Source: Bugula neritina (lineage: Eukaryota; Bryozoa; Gymnolaemata; Cheilostomatida; Bugulidae). From it: DNA of 64,000 nt. Both the position numbers and the translations under genes were made by a program. This document shows, piece after piece, positions 30,274 to 46,087 of the stretch. The notes beneath the pieces were generated by a model. That model ran no database searches. It had not been told where the DNA came from and was given only the letters and a program-made list of their open reading frames with translations. Where the stretch lies: assembly GCA_964035545.1 (NCBI GenBank), contig OZ037766.1:17306222-17370221 (forward strand). The letters run 5' to 3'. Every line of letters starts with the position of its first letter. Position 1 is the first letter of the stretch.

Positions 30274-33200
30274 GTAGAATGTAAATATTTTACAGAATTT
30301 CCAAAAATCATCAACAAGCTAGCCCAGGAAAATGCTGCCGATTTGTTGCAGGTATATCTCCTCATATAACCATAATTATCTTAGGATTGATGCGGTGATG
30401 TTACCTTATACCAACAGCATAGCTGATTGATTACTCAATTTCCTAATTTGCATAAAACTTCAAATTTTTTGCCATGAACAGATGATATCTCAAGTTACTT
30501 CCACACTTTAATTTCAAAATTTGTTAGTAAATTTTAGTTACTCTGTCTGATGTCATCTGGTGAAAGCAAGGTACTTCACACGCTGCTGAACTTTTTGCAG
30601 CAGTATATGCCAGACAATTTATAGTGATTAGTTTGGCACTTTATAAAACTAGCACCACGAATTTATAGCTACATTTAGCAATGCTATGAAATAGGATATA
30701 TTTGATGGATGAACTGAACTGCAAATCAAAGTCAGTAGGACAAATCTTTCTGTTTTAAGTAGGTCTGCAAATTAAACCAAAATATTTTAATAATTACTAG
30801 ATGAAGTGCATTGGTCGAGGCTCTTGCAGACCTGTCAAGTCTCAACAGCAAGCAGCAAATCACCACCTGTCACCACACCTCCTCCAGTCAGCCCATTGGC
30901 AGCATTTAGTAACTCTGTCAGCAAATTCTTCAAATGGATTTCACCTAGCAAAAAATCAACAAGAAAAGAAAATGAAGAGACTGCTCAAATACTTACCAGC
31001 TCACTATCAGAAACTAGTGTCACTCCAGTTTCTCCGAAACCTTCTACAGTTTTGCCAAGTCTGGACAGACTGCAGAATAGACAGCAGAAAGCAAATTTAG
31101 GTCAGATACAAACTCATGCTGCAGAGGAATCAACACAACACAGAGAATTAGCTAGAATACCTCTTCCAACACAGCTTCAGTCACCCAATTCATCTGCTCT
31201 GATGGCGAAACGGCGCATGGGAAACTACGGAGCACACAAACACAGTGTAGTTGTGCTCTCAGAAGATAGTAGTCAAAGTGACTTGCAGCTAAATGCATCT
31301 CCTAATGTCATTTCTTCAGAGTCTGTCTCAAACAAACCTAAAGACTCTAAAGTATCAAGAAGTCATCTTCCTCTCACAGTAGCAGCAAGCTGCCCAGTGC
31401 AGCAGCACAAACCTAAAAAACCATATGAAAGCATAGAGCAACTAGCTGCCAGTTGGCCTCCGCACAACTATCACCAATCTTTTGGTAAGTGAACATGGGA
31501 CAACATCTTGATTGGTTTGTTATTGCAATGAGTGAATAGTGAAGCCGGTAGTTTTATTAGAATTATGTTTTTAACATCCTTGCAGAAACTAGAGAAATTT
31601 AGAGCCTACCTAAAGCTCTAAATTATAGTCAAGTTTTAAATAGATCCCATGTAGAACAGCAGACATTTGTTTAAATATGACATCTAGTGTTATTGAAAGC
31701 AATATGAATGACATAATTGTTTTAATCATAAGTCACGTCTTATATGTTGTAAAGACACAGTCAATAGTACTTGATGGTTTATTGTTTCAGTTTTTGCTGT
31801 AGGAAGTGAGCGACATGTTTTCCTATCTAATGAAGTTGATGCAATGTGAGTAAACTCTGACATGTTTTTTTATTCTATTTCTAAAAAAATGAGCATCAAA
31901 TGGCTTTTCAAATTTTTCTTACATATTTTATAGAATTAGCAGCAGTAGGAATATTAAGGACTTTAAGATTACCTATGAAGATATACACAAAGATGAGTTC
32001 ATAGGTTTTTGGAGAAACGGGTGTATACATAAAGGCAGGTGGCATGGAGAAGTTGTTATAGTGGTAGGTTATATCTTGTTTAAACAGTTTTCATTGCAGT
32101 ATATAGGCTGATGTGTATTGGGGATTAACATAATATTTGTTGGAGGTGCTATGTTATAGGCACGGAGTATGTCTTTCAACTCGCTTAAAAACATAATTGC
32201 ACCAAAACTAAAAGCTTTTAACAAACTATGCAAGTTTAATATAAGAAGTCTTTGCGTGAATTTTATGCTGTCATGTGCATAGAGCTTAAAAAGTGCTGCC
32301 AATTTATTGTGGGTGATACCTGGTTAAACAGTGTGGTATGGTCAACTTTTATAAGATGAGGTTTGAAAATAGTTATTTTAAGTTATTTATTTTTAGAAAT
32401 GAGGGTATTTAAACTATGAACAGTCAACAAAAATATTTCAATTACCTAAACTGCAACATTTAACTATGTTTAAAATTTGTTTTAGACAATCATATTTCAA
32501 CATAGAAAACTAAAGGCAAAATATGGTTATATATAGATTTTGTAACAATAATTCCTGCTAATTCTTTTACAGTATAATATTCTTATTGCGAAGCTTCTCG
32601 TCACCTATTTGAAATTGCTCATGTACCAGAATTTTAAGTTGAAAATGCTTAGTTTTATCTACATATCTTAAGCTGAACAATCTTTGTTATTGACAATTGC
32701 ATGCGCATACCTTGTTTATGAAACTAAAACGTATCCGGTTATAATTTTCTACAAGGGAACAAAATAGTTAAATTAGTTCATTCATACTTGAAATTATAAA
32801 CTATGTGGTAGCATATTTGTAACATATCTATGTTTCATAAAAAGATACATTAGCTATAGATGGCTCAGGTATATTGAAGTGAATTCAGTGGCCTTATAGG
32901 AAATCACTCCTTATAGTAACAAAATATTTCAAGTAAATACTGATCTCTTAAACGCATAAAAATGGCAAATTTAAAAAACTAAAAAAAGCAAAACTCTTTA
33001 AAGCAGATGGTTAAAATTATAAAATTTCAAAATTTCAAAAGTCAAAAATTGAAATTACATTTTCAAGCAAAATTGTTGAGAGAATCAATAGACTACACAG
33101 TTCCTTACATGAGATATGTCAGGTTAGATATGTCCAGCATTCCTTTTAGCACCAGCTTATACACTCTTTGTCAAGGATGCCATCTTGAAACATTTTATAA

Positions 33201-36200
33201 TGTTGAATGGATAAAAATAAAATTGATGAATGTATTGCAAAAATTGTCACTGAAGTGTTCCCCTAGCAAGAGAGCAGTATGCCCTGAGCAGTATGCTTTG
33301 AGCATTATGCGAACAATCACCAATACTGGAGTGTACATATTCAGAATGAATGAGTAACCATTAGGCTGTTAGGGTCTAAAATGACTGGCTTTTTTGCCTA
33401 GACCTCTTTTTTCAAATCAGTTAAAGCAATCTTACATCACATAAATACTGCTCTATAAAATCATTATAATAGTGATGAGGTTCTTTAATAAGAGTAAACT
33501 CTGCTAAAATTGAAATGGGCAGTCATTGTTGTGTTTTTAGTGTAGCTGTATTTCACATTGTGACTTCTTAAAATGAAGTTTGAATTTTTTTCTTATTTAT
33601 AAGATCAAATCAGATCAAATTAGATCAAAGCACCGAGCCACAACTACTCAAAATCAGTTTTAGAGTTTTCTAGTTACATCATTTGCATAGTATGAGGTCC
33701 AGTTTATAGCCAACAAAAATTTTTATTATAGGAATATTGAAATGGCCGATGCAGTTTTGACTATTTACTAGCATGCTTATTTTGTAAACTATCAAACAAA
33801 AGCCAAATATAACTATTTAGGTACAAATCAAATTTATGCAGGCTTAATAATGAAACTATATAAAAAGAATTGACAAAATTTAAAAGATTTATAAATTATT
33901 TACATAATTATGTTAAATTCTTAATTTGACATCTAACTTGGTTACTTGACTCAATGTTCTAGACATATGACCTAAATGATGAAAATGTATCTAAGGAGTT
34001 CTGGAATGATGTGAAGACCATGAGTCGTATTCGACATGAGAATATTGCCTTATTTATGGGAGCTTGTACAGATGCAGGAAAGTTGACCTCAGTGATAAGG
34101 TTAGCAATATAAATAATTCATTGTCTGCTTTTCAGTGTCAGCAATAATATATCCAAATAATGTCAGCACTATCACCACTTTGAATCAAATGCTCTGCATA
34201 ACAAATGTTGCTCTTTTAAGTCAAAATGTTGATGAAAAACTTTTTGAAAATTATAACTGCTGTTGGTTTGAATAGCTGTTGTGCATTGTGTCACAAGTGA
34301 AATATACTATGTGAAGATAAATTACGCTAAACAGTGATTTACAGCTTCATGTGAGATCTCCGTTATGAATGTATGAAGTAACTACATTGTTTTCTCATTA
34401 ACTACATTTCCTTGTCAAAATTATGAGATTGATTTAAGTTTGAGTGGAAGCTTTTATTGCTCTAATGACGTCATAATAAGCGGAAAGAGTAAATATATAC
34501 ACATCATTCTCTAACAGTAACTTCATCTGTAAACTAACAATAGTAATTATTAGCATTTTAGTAAATAGGAAATGTTGCAAACTTAATATCAAAATTTACA
34601 GCGAATATGTTTTCTATTGTCACAATGATGCAGGCACCTGTTAAACATCCTTCTTCTTCTACATTATGTGTTGTTAATATAACGACACGTAACACATTGC
34701 ATTCTATAAGAGGGTAATTACATATAATTTACAGTATTTGTTCTTCATAGAAATAAATATATGGAATCAAATGCCTTAATTAATGTCTATACTTGTAGGC
34801 ACGGATTTTTGATGGGGAATCCCTGCTTTATAAGGCATTTGATAATTGGGGTATTCCTTTTAAGATTCTGAGTTGCTGGCCATATGATGGCAGACATATG
34901 ATCCTAGTCCCATTTGTGTTGAATAACGCATCGAACTGCAAACAATGTACATACTAATCTGTACTAAATTTCATGTAATCATATTATTAGAATAAAACAC
35001 ATCAGTTGATGATATTTCAGTGTGGCCATCTAGATCTACCATGCAGCTGTATATCTGAATAGGATTTTTAGTTTATCAAAGTTTATATTATTATTTAAGT
35101 TACATGAATTATACATCTCATGTTTGTTTAAAGTCTCCATCTTCTTTAGAACCACTGATACCTAACCAAATTAAACACTATGCTTCACAACATGCTAGTA
35201 GCAGAACCTGTAAGGTTGTGAAGCAGCAATTTAGATGCCCTTCTGACATCACCAACAGTCCAGCTGAGATTTGAGATCAGAGCATGTGTAATGTGTAGGG
35301 CTTCAGCAACTTGTCCTATATTGCTGCCCAATAAATATAAACCCTATGAAAAAATACTCTCACTGGTTTTGTAGCACTATCAAGTGTATTTCTATTGCGT
35401 TTATACTGTCAGATAAAAAATCTCACCTGCTAATTATATTTAAATTATCTAGCCAAGTGACTATCTCAATTTTAAAATACAAGTTTCTACATAACTTGGT
35501 CTGTTAATTTTCAAATTGAGGTTTAATGTTTGGTATATTCAATTTCCACAACTGTTATGTAATTATTAATAAGCCAATATTTGCAAAAGTGGTACTTATA
35601 GATGATTGAATTGAGTTATGTTCAGTTTCACTATTACAATATTGTTAAAATCTCAAAAACTCCTAATTAGTTTTAGTGCAGCTAAAATGTTATTAAAGAT
35701 TTATAATAATGTGAACCTGAGACGTGATTATAAAAAGCTGTGACCACTGTGTCGTGAAGGAGCAGAAGATACCAAAGATATTAGTGTAGCCTTCAGTAGT
35801 TCAACATTTTATTAAACTTATTGCAAAACTTGGCAGTGAAGCTTCACAATGCATTTACCAACCAAAATTATTTATTATATAAAAACACATTTGTTATTAT
35901 ATTTACTGTCACATTATTGTAATTTGTTTAGTGAGTGTGCTGGAACTTCATTATTTGAGAACTTGCATGTCACAAGAACAAGATTGCCTCTGCCAATGAA
36001 AATAAATATTGCTTATCAAGTTGCTCAAGCCATGGCTTACCTACATGCTAAAAAAATTGTATACAAGCAAATGAACAGTAGGAATGTATTTTTGGAGGGG
36101 AACAAAGCCATCCTCTCAGTGATTGACTTTGGCACAGTGTACAAAAGTAAGTCTAGCATCTTAGCAGTTATTTGGCTGGTTCCCATTTACCTGCATTCTA

Positions 36201-39167
36201 TAACAAACATTCTAAATGTGCAATAGTTTCAAGCATTTATTATTTTTTAACATGTTAATTTTTGATGAAGCTTTTGACAATGTCAACACAGCTGAAATTA
36301 TAAACATTGTAAGTCTGCTTTGTGGGAGTTTTATATGCATTGCCATGACTGTACTCTCTACATACAGTTATAACATCGCCCATGCTGTAGTTTGATGTTT
36401 GATGCTTCTCACATTTTCTATTAATCAAATTTATAAATATGGTATCTCCTACTCTGGGTGTAAAAACTCATTAGTATTCTATAATAATGCTCCATTACCG
36501 CACTTACACTTAAACAAACATATATTTATATATTATGTTGTTGCCAATTAAATACAATATGTTGACTGAATAATATGCAATTCAAAAAATTATTATAAAT
36601 AAAGAAAATTGTATGAAAAAGTAAAGCACTGCCTTAATTCACCAAGTGAAATATTACAGGTAAAGATATGGATAGAAAAGTGATGCCAATACCCTATATG
36701 GCTCCAGAATTGCTCAAAACACTAGTCTATAAACCAAACAACATTTCCAGCTTGTATACGTTCCAGACAGATGCCTATGCATTTGGGTGGGTGCTTCATA
36801 TCGAAAATATTAATATAGTATGCAAGTGATAAAAAACAAAATTGTATCTATACTTCAATTTTTGTTATGCACGCTGTTTCGTTGTAAGCAATAAAACAAT
36901 AAAAAATATTTATACAACTTAAAGGAAAAAAGTACAAAAATGTGTAACATAACTTTCACAATCTTTAAACTTTCACAATGTTGTGTTAATAGAATTCAGT
37001 GAGAATTATTAGGCATTATATCATATTCTTTAGAATTTTACTACATGAACTAATGTCAGGATCAAAGCCTTATAAGGATATACCAACAACAGAACTTGTC
37101 ATCACTCATGTATTGAATGCCAGGAGACAGTTGACTGAAACTCTAGTGTGTCCGCAGCCAATCAAAGTGAGTAAAGCTATTATATTTTCTAGTTTTCTTA
37201 CAAATAGAATATGTCTTACAAACTGTTTGAACAAGTGTATAGTTTCATTAGGCAAAATATTCTGTTTTTGTGAGCTACAAGCCATAAATGTCAGATCTGC
37301 ATTTTCTATTTTAGTCACATTTGACCAAAGAACCAAGAGCAAATATTTTAAATATTTTTATAACATGCATACAGTCACAAAGCTTCAGGATCTAAAGTTT
37401 AAACAAGTCTATGATACGAATATAACAGCCCATTTAAAATTGTAATGGTGATAAATAGCTAATGTTCTATGTAGGTAAAATATAATTTTTAAACGAAACA
37501 ACCTCAAGTATCAAAAGAGTAGAGTAACCATAAATTAGTGATATTGCTAAAACTCTCATTTCATTTTTCTTAGATAATAGCTTATAAGCTTATAGTTTTG
37601 TAAAATAACAAAGGGAATGGATAAAAGTGGAATTAATTATTTGGTTTAATTGATCATATGAGCTAAAAGATGACAGTTTGTTGATATTTTAGACACAAAT
37701 CATCAAATAGGATCAATGTATAGGGATTTTTTACACAGCTTTAATTTCATTCACTTATAACATAAACAATTAAACCAAGTTATGAAAATTTGTACTCTAC
37801 CTAACTTTACCAAAAGATGTTAAAACGTTTCATTATTAATAAAGTAAGTTTTTGTAGTGAAATGCTGTTTTTCTTTTGATATACTCATTTCAGGTGAGGT
37901 CAATATAGGTAATTATGAAGTTGTATAGTAAACTATATTAGGACGTCTCATTTTTTTCTAAGCCAATAAACCTTCTGACAAGCTTAAAAAGCAAATGAAA
38001 CACATATTATATAGTCGTTTTTAATTTTTAATTCAAGTAACTATAAACTTGTTTGGTATGAAAACAATATATCATTGTTTAAAATATTTATAGTATACAT
38101 GCAGCAAGTGTATTGACAACATTTCAGAAATTATTCTAATATGACTTTAGTTATAGTACAGGGAGCAGAACTAGATCAAGAATGCACATGCTGACTAATT
38201 TAAAATGAGCCAACAGCTATTTAAATTTTTACTTGAAGAACTTGATAGAACGATGTTGGAGTGAACTACCTAATGACAGACTTTGTGCCCGTGAAGTTCT
38301 CAGAATGTTGCATAAAAAAGATGTAAGTAAACACGAGTATGCTCTTAGCTTTAGCATGCAGAAGAAATATAAATGCATTTGAATAGATAAAAGAGTCTCC
38401 AACAAAGTTAGCTTAACTGTGACAATTCAAACTGGTTGTTTTAGGCTTTTTAACAATAATTAAATAGCTATACACCTAATAAATCTTCTTAATGTGAAAT
38501 GAATTCTTTTTCCAACCAACAGCTAATGCCACAATGTCCACTGTTGTTTGTCAATTGATATTTACAAGAAAATTGGGTACATAGTGCATGGCTATTTTCA
38601 GCCAAACCCTAATAATGGAGACAACTAAGGCATATTAATATGGCTTATCAAAGTTTGCTAATCCTTCTTTTCATGAACTTTTAATATAAAAACAACTTTA
38701 AAATAACTTTGGAGTTGTCCCAAATTGAACAGTGATATTTGATTGATCAACCTAACATCTTACTCCAATCATATGCTGTATATAGGTCATTAAGAGTGCT
38801 TTAGGATTATCTCTGTGCTGTAGAGAATATGAAAGCACTCTAAATAGGCTATTGTCTAATTGCATAGAAAATAAGTAATAGCTAAATTCCTAAATGTAGG
38901 AAATAATTTTAACTTCGTCTGAAAAAGGCAATTCACTTATTTTATTGATATATATGAAAAAACTGTAAGAAATGTATATTAGATAATTGAAACTATAAAA
39001 GATTAAACTGCCATTATTACTAATAATACACTACAGTCAAACATAGTTTTGTAGTAGACCCATTATATTTTATATTTATTTTATATTTTTAGATAATTTT
39101 ATACAACAGATTTAGCTCATCAGCACCAGAAAACATCAACAAGCTCATAGCACACGATTCATTATAA
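30274..39167 (+). CDS. KSR: KSR-like (kinase suppressor of Ras) pseudokinase, 5' end unresolved
   Basis: Scaffold-type pseudokinase of the Raf/KSR family. Exons are 30274-30351 (tentative), 30830-31484, 31791-31845, 31934-32063, 33963-34099, 35932-36146, 36660-36786, 37034-37166, 38239-38322 and 39093-39167. All phases close, giving 562 residues so far. The N-terminal half is a Ser/Pro/Thr-rich linker (PPVTTPPPVSP). The kinase domain starts near residue 275. KGRWHGEVVI matches the KSR signature GRWHGEVAI; RIRHENIALFMGAC, MAYLHAKKIV and PYMAPELL follow. The C-terminal NRFSSSAPENI resembles the KSR NRRLSHPGHF tail. Catalytic features are eroded: the glycine loop is GFWRNG, the beta-3 lysine position reads VVIV, the HRD loop is YKQMNSRN with no Asp, while DFG (417-419) and APE (438-440) remain. 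Known KSRs lack the lysine but keep the HRD-type Asp, so this copy is more degenerate. No C1 zinc finger is readable in the assembled exons. A signalling scaffold role is inferred. Confidence 0.88.
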
Positions 39168-39440
39168 TCCACCCAAGTTTGATGCTTTAAGAGATTACAC
39201 CAGCTTCAGTAAATAACTTAGACTCTAAAATTTCCTTTGATTATGAAAGGAAATAGATAAAGTATACATGTGTTTTCTCAAATATCTAAATCTTTAAGTT
39301 TGTATGCTAGCTCTCCATTATACTCCTTTGATAATTGCTAGTCTTGCAGTTTATTAACAGGCTAAGATACAGTTACACCTGAATGAATAATAGCTTTAAG
39401 TAAGCATTGTAGCAATAATAGACCAGTGTGAGAATTGTAT

Positions 39441-39450
39441 AATAAATAAA
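39441..39450 (+). other. Overlapping AATAAA polyadenylation signals for the KSR-like gene
   Basis: Two overlapping AATAAA hexamers lie about 275 bases after the TAA stop. This is by motif and position only. Confidence 0.5.
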
Positions 39451-40133
39451 TGGTTAAGAAGTTCAAAATAATTAAAGTTTAATCTGTATACATTATATAG
39501 AAAGAATGATCATGAAGTGTTCGATATATCATGTAAGCAATTGGTATTGAAATACATTTGATACATGGGATACGAGTGCAGCTAACGTTATGGATAGTAG
39601 TGTTGAATCTAGTGATGTGAGGTAAGAAAATACTATAATTTAGTAATTGTGTTATTTGTGTATGTATCAAAATGCCATTATTTGGCTGCAACCTACTGCA
39701 AACAGACAATAGGCCAGCTTTATAGAAAATACAATTAATGTTTTAAATTTTATTCAATCATCACAGTAAGAGAAGGTGCTCACTCACCAGCTTATGTGTA
39801 TCTAGCTAGCTGCCCTAAAACTGAAAATTTGAGTTTAACAAAAACTGTTTGAATGTGACTTTGGAAGCGTCACTATTCTGATGGTAAATGAAATACATTC
39901 ACTAAGAAATCAGCTTTTCATAACTTTCAAAGTTTGCTCCAGATAACCACTTGGGTGAAATGATTGGTTTCTGCATTAAGAGAGTTTTATAGTTCATTTT
40001 AGAGTGTGTTGTGCTAAAACAGTTTTACCCTATATATACTATATAGCATAGTGTTCTCAGTGATACATGCCACTGCTAAGTTAATGCAGCCAGTAATACC
40101 GCAGCATACAATCACTCAATGTGGACTATATAC

Positions 40134-40137
<4 letters not shown>

Positions 40138-40194
<57 letters not shown>

Positions 40195-40231
40195 TATATA
40201 TATATACTATATATATATATATATATATTAT
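40138..40231. repeat. (TA)n microsatellite
   Basis: Near-pure TA tract with two ACTATA interruptions, between the KSR-like and leucine-rich-repeat genes. Confidence 0.95.
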
Positions 40232-41179
40232 GGCCTAGTTTAATACTTCAACTGACTCTCAGAGAGCAATAATCGGATTAATTTGATGTGAATATTACTA
40301 AAACTACTGTGCACTTTATATCCAACCAACCTAGTATTTTAAGGTGCTGAAAAGTTCAGTACAAGTAAAACCCCTAACATTGTTGTATGCCAGCACCATA
40401 TATAATTAACTAAAAATATTTCAATAAAATAGGACAAATGCAAACATAAAATTCTTGATGGTCAGCAAATATTAAGCAGCTATAAGATTATTTCAAGAAT
40501 TTATTTTTGCTCCAGCTAAATGGCAGTAATTTTGATAACAGCTAAAAGTTAGATTTAGGAGATTCTTTATCTAAAAAGTATGTTTGCTAAAGTAAATATT
40601 CTAATGATAATAACATGTTGCTATTAGTTTCAATTATAGCTAGATAACAATATCAGTAAAATGGCTAATATGTGTAGTTGGCATTATCAGTAACTAATAT
40701 TGTTGTTCTGTCGTTAGGCTAGAATGCAGTAAAATATTTTAAACACTTGAAAGATAAAGTCAAAGGCTCTTTTATATTCATATAATGTATGTTGGTACAT
40801 GTTTCTGCATATTTATATTGGTAATAGTAAAAGATAGAAAAGTATTTCAGCATTTTTCGTACAGGTCAATAATTAACCAATTTTGCACAGACTCGAGAAC
40901 AATGTCAGCATAGACTTTTTGCATATGTATTATTTGTTTAAATGTTAAAGCGATAGTGAAGGGCGGCAGATGGTGAAGCAAGGTAAGCTGTTTTCAAAGT
41001 TTTTGTTCAAACATGTCAGTTGTTGAAAATATTGATTTAGATATCTATATGAATAATTTAATTACATTTTAAATTTATACTGCATCCTCATGTGTTGACT
41101 GTAGCTATGGTTCATATTTACATGAGAAATATATCTTTATGAGTTGTTTATTGTGTCTACTTTGTTATCTGGTAGCAAA

Positions 41180-42905
<1,726 letters not shown>

Positions 42906-43104
42906 GACTTTTAGATTTTGATGAAGTAAAATTGAACACTTAAAACTTGTTGCAGAACTGAGATTCCTAATTATTGAAGCAACATTATTAGAAAATATAG
43001 AGCTTATGCATATCAGAGTTGGCAAAGAAATCCAAACAGATCGACGCCATTGTTTTAAAATACTTTTGCTATTATAATTACAAAACTGTGTTATATTTCT
43101 AAGA

Positions 43105-43110
43105 TTTATT
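43105..43110 (-). other. Polyadenylation signal AATAAA for the - strand gene 43301-46087
   Basis: TTTATT on the + strand reads AATAAA on the - strand, about 190 bases after that gene's stop codon. Confidence 0.5.
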
Positions 43111-43119
43111 ATTTTATAA

Positions 43120-43125
43120 AATAAA
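43120..43125 (+). other. Polyadenylation signal AATAAA for the leucine-rich-repeat gene
   Basis: About 215 bases after the stop codon. It lies about ten bases from the - strand signal of the opposing gene, so the two transcripts probably overlap at their 3' ends. Confidence 0.55.
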
Positions 43126-43300
43126 TGTCATATCAAAATAGTTTAAAACTAAACATGAGCACCATGAAAGCCAATGTATTGAATTCTTACAGCACAATAA
43201 AAGAGTGGTTGGAACTGCAAACTCCATACATAGAAGCAGCTTCTTTGTGCAATTAGGACGGAATATCAATGCTCATTTTATCCAATGACTTGAATACAAG

Positions 43301-46087
43301 TTATTCCGTGTTGTGCAAGGAGTACATTTTCATACTGCCATGTCTAAACATGCCAGAACCAATGGTGTCCTTTTTAGCTGAATAGTCTACCAATGCATTG
43401 AGTGTGAGTGGCTGCCATATTGAATCTCTCTTAATGTTAGATGATGGATTTCTAGGACCAGTTGCACTAGATACATTATCTGTAAATTAAGCAATAACCA
43501 TCTAAACTTAAACTATGTGAATTTCCTATAGATCTATATTAAACATTTTAAAAATGGTTATGACTTATGAATGGAGAGTGACTAAATACAAGTGACAACA
43601 ACATAGTATGATTGCTCAGCTCTGCATAATATACTTAACTGATGTATTATATTTACAATATTACTAATGTACTAAACCAATTACAGATGAGTGAGGAGGA
43701 AAAATAACTGGTAATCACTTACCGCCTCTAAAAGGCTTTAATTCTACTGTTTCCGTCACTAAATCTACCCTACTTGTCTGAGGGTTCACCACAGAGTGTT
43801 CAGCATCCTTTTTAACCTTGTATTTGTTGGAGAAAGCACCACGCTCTGCTCCAGCCTCTTTCTCGGTAAGAAACTTGACCTTCGGATGACCCTGCAATAA
43901 GCACAGACAAAATGATGAAATAGAAAAAAGTTTAAAAAGTAGAAATATTATTTGTTATGCAATGAGTTACGTTACTTCTGATTGCAAGATATTAGAGTTT
44001 CTAACAGCCTACACTTTAGGGGTTTACATAACACTGGATAGGATGCCACTTTTGTAACAAATATCTCAATAGATAAAAGTAAATTACTCAGTTATGCTCA
44101 GCAAAATATTGATATCTGTCATCAGACTGCTAGTATGTTACAATGATGAAAAGTGGCTATGTCCTTCACCTGAGCACATGCACCAAACACCACAGTTCTG
44201 AGTGTGCACTACTTACTGGGTGTTTCGTGGCTCTAGGCAACATCAGCTTCATTAAACTTTCAGAAGGTTTCATCTCCTTACCAAGTCCGCCATCTTCCTC
44301 TATCCACTTCCTGTAACTTGCTATAGATTCCTCATCCTGAAGCATATTTTGTCAGACTACTTTAGTCGGCATGCTGGCACAACAAGTTCAATAACAAGTA
44401 AATAATTAACATGGAAATTTACATCTTGAGAGAAAAGGAAAGCAAATAGGAGATATTTGCATACATCTTCTAGCCTATCAGATAGATATCTGTCTATTCC
44501 CTCCTCCCCAGATGCATTCACCAAATCTGGTACAGGGTTATTATATAGTAGAATGTCAGTCTTGTCTTGATTAATCTTAGATGATCTCTCCATGAGCTCG
44601 ATTTTGTGTCTTATGTCGAGGGTCTGCATGAGCTTCTTCTTGTCAAGCAAGTGCTCCATATCTGGCACATCTTCTTTCTCATAGAAGTTGCGCTTCACCG
44701 GAACATCTCCTTTTTGTAAAACCAACTGCCTCACGAAAGCCCCATAAGAGTTCTAAAATTCATAGATGTGGATTGAGATGAAACTAGAGTACGCAGGTTC
44801 TGTTTGCACAGCTCATCTTAATTTTCAATAGCATATATTTTAGCATTCCCTTTAGTACTAATCAAGTGCTTTAAATTACAAGAAGAAAGAAATTGTTTTG
44901 AACAATGGAATAGTTTGCTTATATAAAATTTAAAGAAAATATTGAATGGGTTTACAACAGACAATGGCACGCCATCAACCAATACCTCACTACCTTACTA
45001 TGCTTTGTGCTAAAACCACTTGGAACACAAATGCAAATAAAACATCTATTATTAGGATAGGTGAGGCTGACAATACAAGCTATACTGACAGCTGCGTAGT
45101 AGACATAAGCAGACTGTAGTTGGTGACTACACTCAGCAGTAACATCACTACAACAGCTCATGAGAGAGATGCTGTTTAATCTAGTACAGCCCTGTCAAGT
45201 GTATACTCTAGGGACATGCATACACAGCACAATGCATTACCTACTACCATTATTGATTAGTGAATCAAGCCTTAATAGCGTACTAGTTGTTAGCATAGAG
45301 TAGTGTCAACACATGATCAAGCATAGCTAAATAACTACTAGCAGTACATGTATATATATATTCTTAACTCACCAACTTAATTAAACAAGAATAGATGTTT
45401 AGATATTCCACCTACTTTTAATGTATCTGGAATCTTTTGATCTTCTCTTAAAAGTTTTCTATTAGAATGATTTCTTATGTTAGACCAAAGCTGGGCAGCG
45501 CCTGAGTGACCTGGTAAAAGCAAACAAGCATTTAAATTATACATGAGACAGCGGAGTTTATATATAGCTTGGCATCAGCAACACCACAAAGACTTGGATG
45601 AGTGGATAATTTTAATATGGATTTTCAAGCCTATTCAAATATTGATTTTTAGTTTAGGTGTACACAGTTGGATTGATTAAATATGCACAGAGCTGCAGTT
45701 CAGCATCAACACACCACCTCACCCTCTTTAGGCCCAAGTTTGAGATTTACTCTAACTTGTTTGCGCTCCATCTTGGGGTGCACAATGTCGTCAGCCACTT
45801 GGCGGCCATACAGCAGCGCGAGTTGGGCATGGTGCCAAGGCAGCTCCTCTATACCCTCCAGGTCACCGTCTGAGGTACATGGTACAGGGGCAATGGGTGT
45901 GCCTTCGTCTTCAGCCTCTTCTATCACCTCCTATTCAAGAATAACATCTCAGTTTCTACTAGGTATAAGACTAGGTTCAGTTATATAGTCAGTAAAATAT
46001 ATAAGAGTGCTGATGGGGGTTTTAGGGGATGTACTTTGGTACCTGAGTGGAGACGTGACACATGGCTGGCCGCTCAGTGCTATCCAT
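43301..46087 (-). CDS. Unrecognised conserved-looking protein, 367 residues, seven exons
   Basis: I do not recognise this protein. Seven exons close in phase: 46043-46087, 45723-45930, 45416-45510, 44466-44752 (end 44465), 44217-44336, 43723-43891 and 43301-43479, from MDSTERPAMCHVSTQ to a TAA. Exon boundaries have strong sites (gtgagg, gtaggt, gtatgc, gtaagt). It is hydrophilic, with no signal peptide or membrane span: acidic near the N-terminus (EVIEEAEDEG), then IEELPWHHAQLALLYGRQVA, then a charged, probably helical middle (DMEHLLDKKKLMQTLDIRHK), a Lys-rich GAFSNKYKVKKDAEH, and a C-terminus with LNALVDYSAKKDTIGSGMFR. The codon pattern and clean splicing argue for a real gene. The short terminal motifs recall small ciliary or sperm axoneme proteins, but that is only an impression. 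It is tail to tail with the leucine-rich-repeat gene and lies downstream of ALG12 on the same strand. Confidence 0.85.

Noticed and set aside
30801-30829. Starting the large KSR-like exon at 30801 (after attactag)
   Set aside because: That start has the wrong phase for the preceding exon; the acceptor ctcttgcag at 30829 restores the frame.
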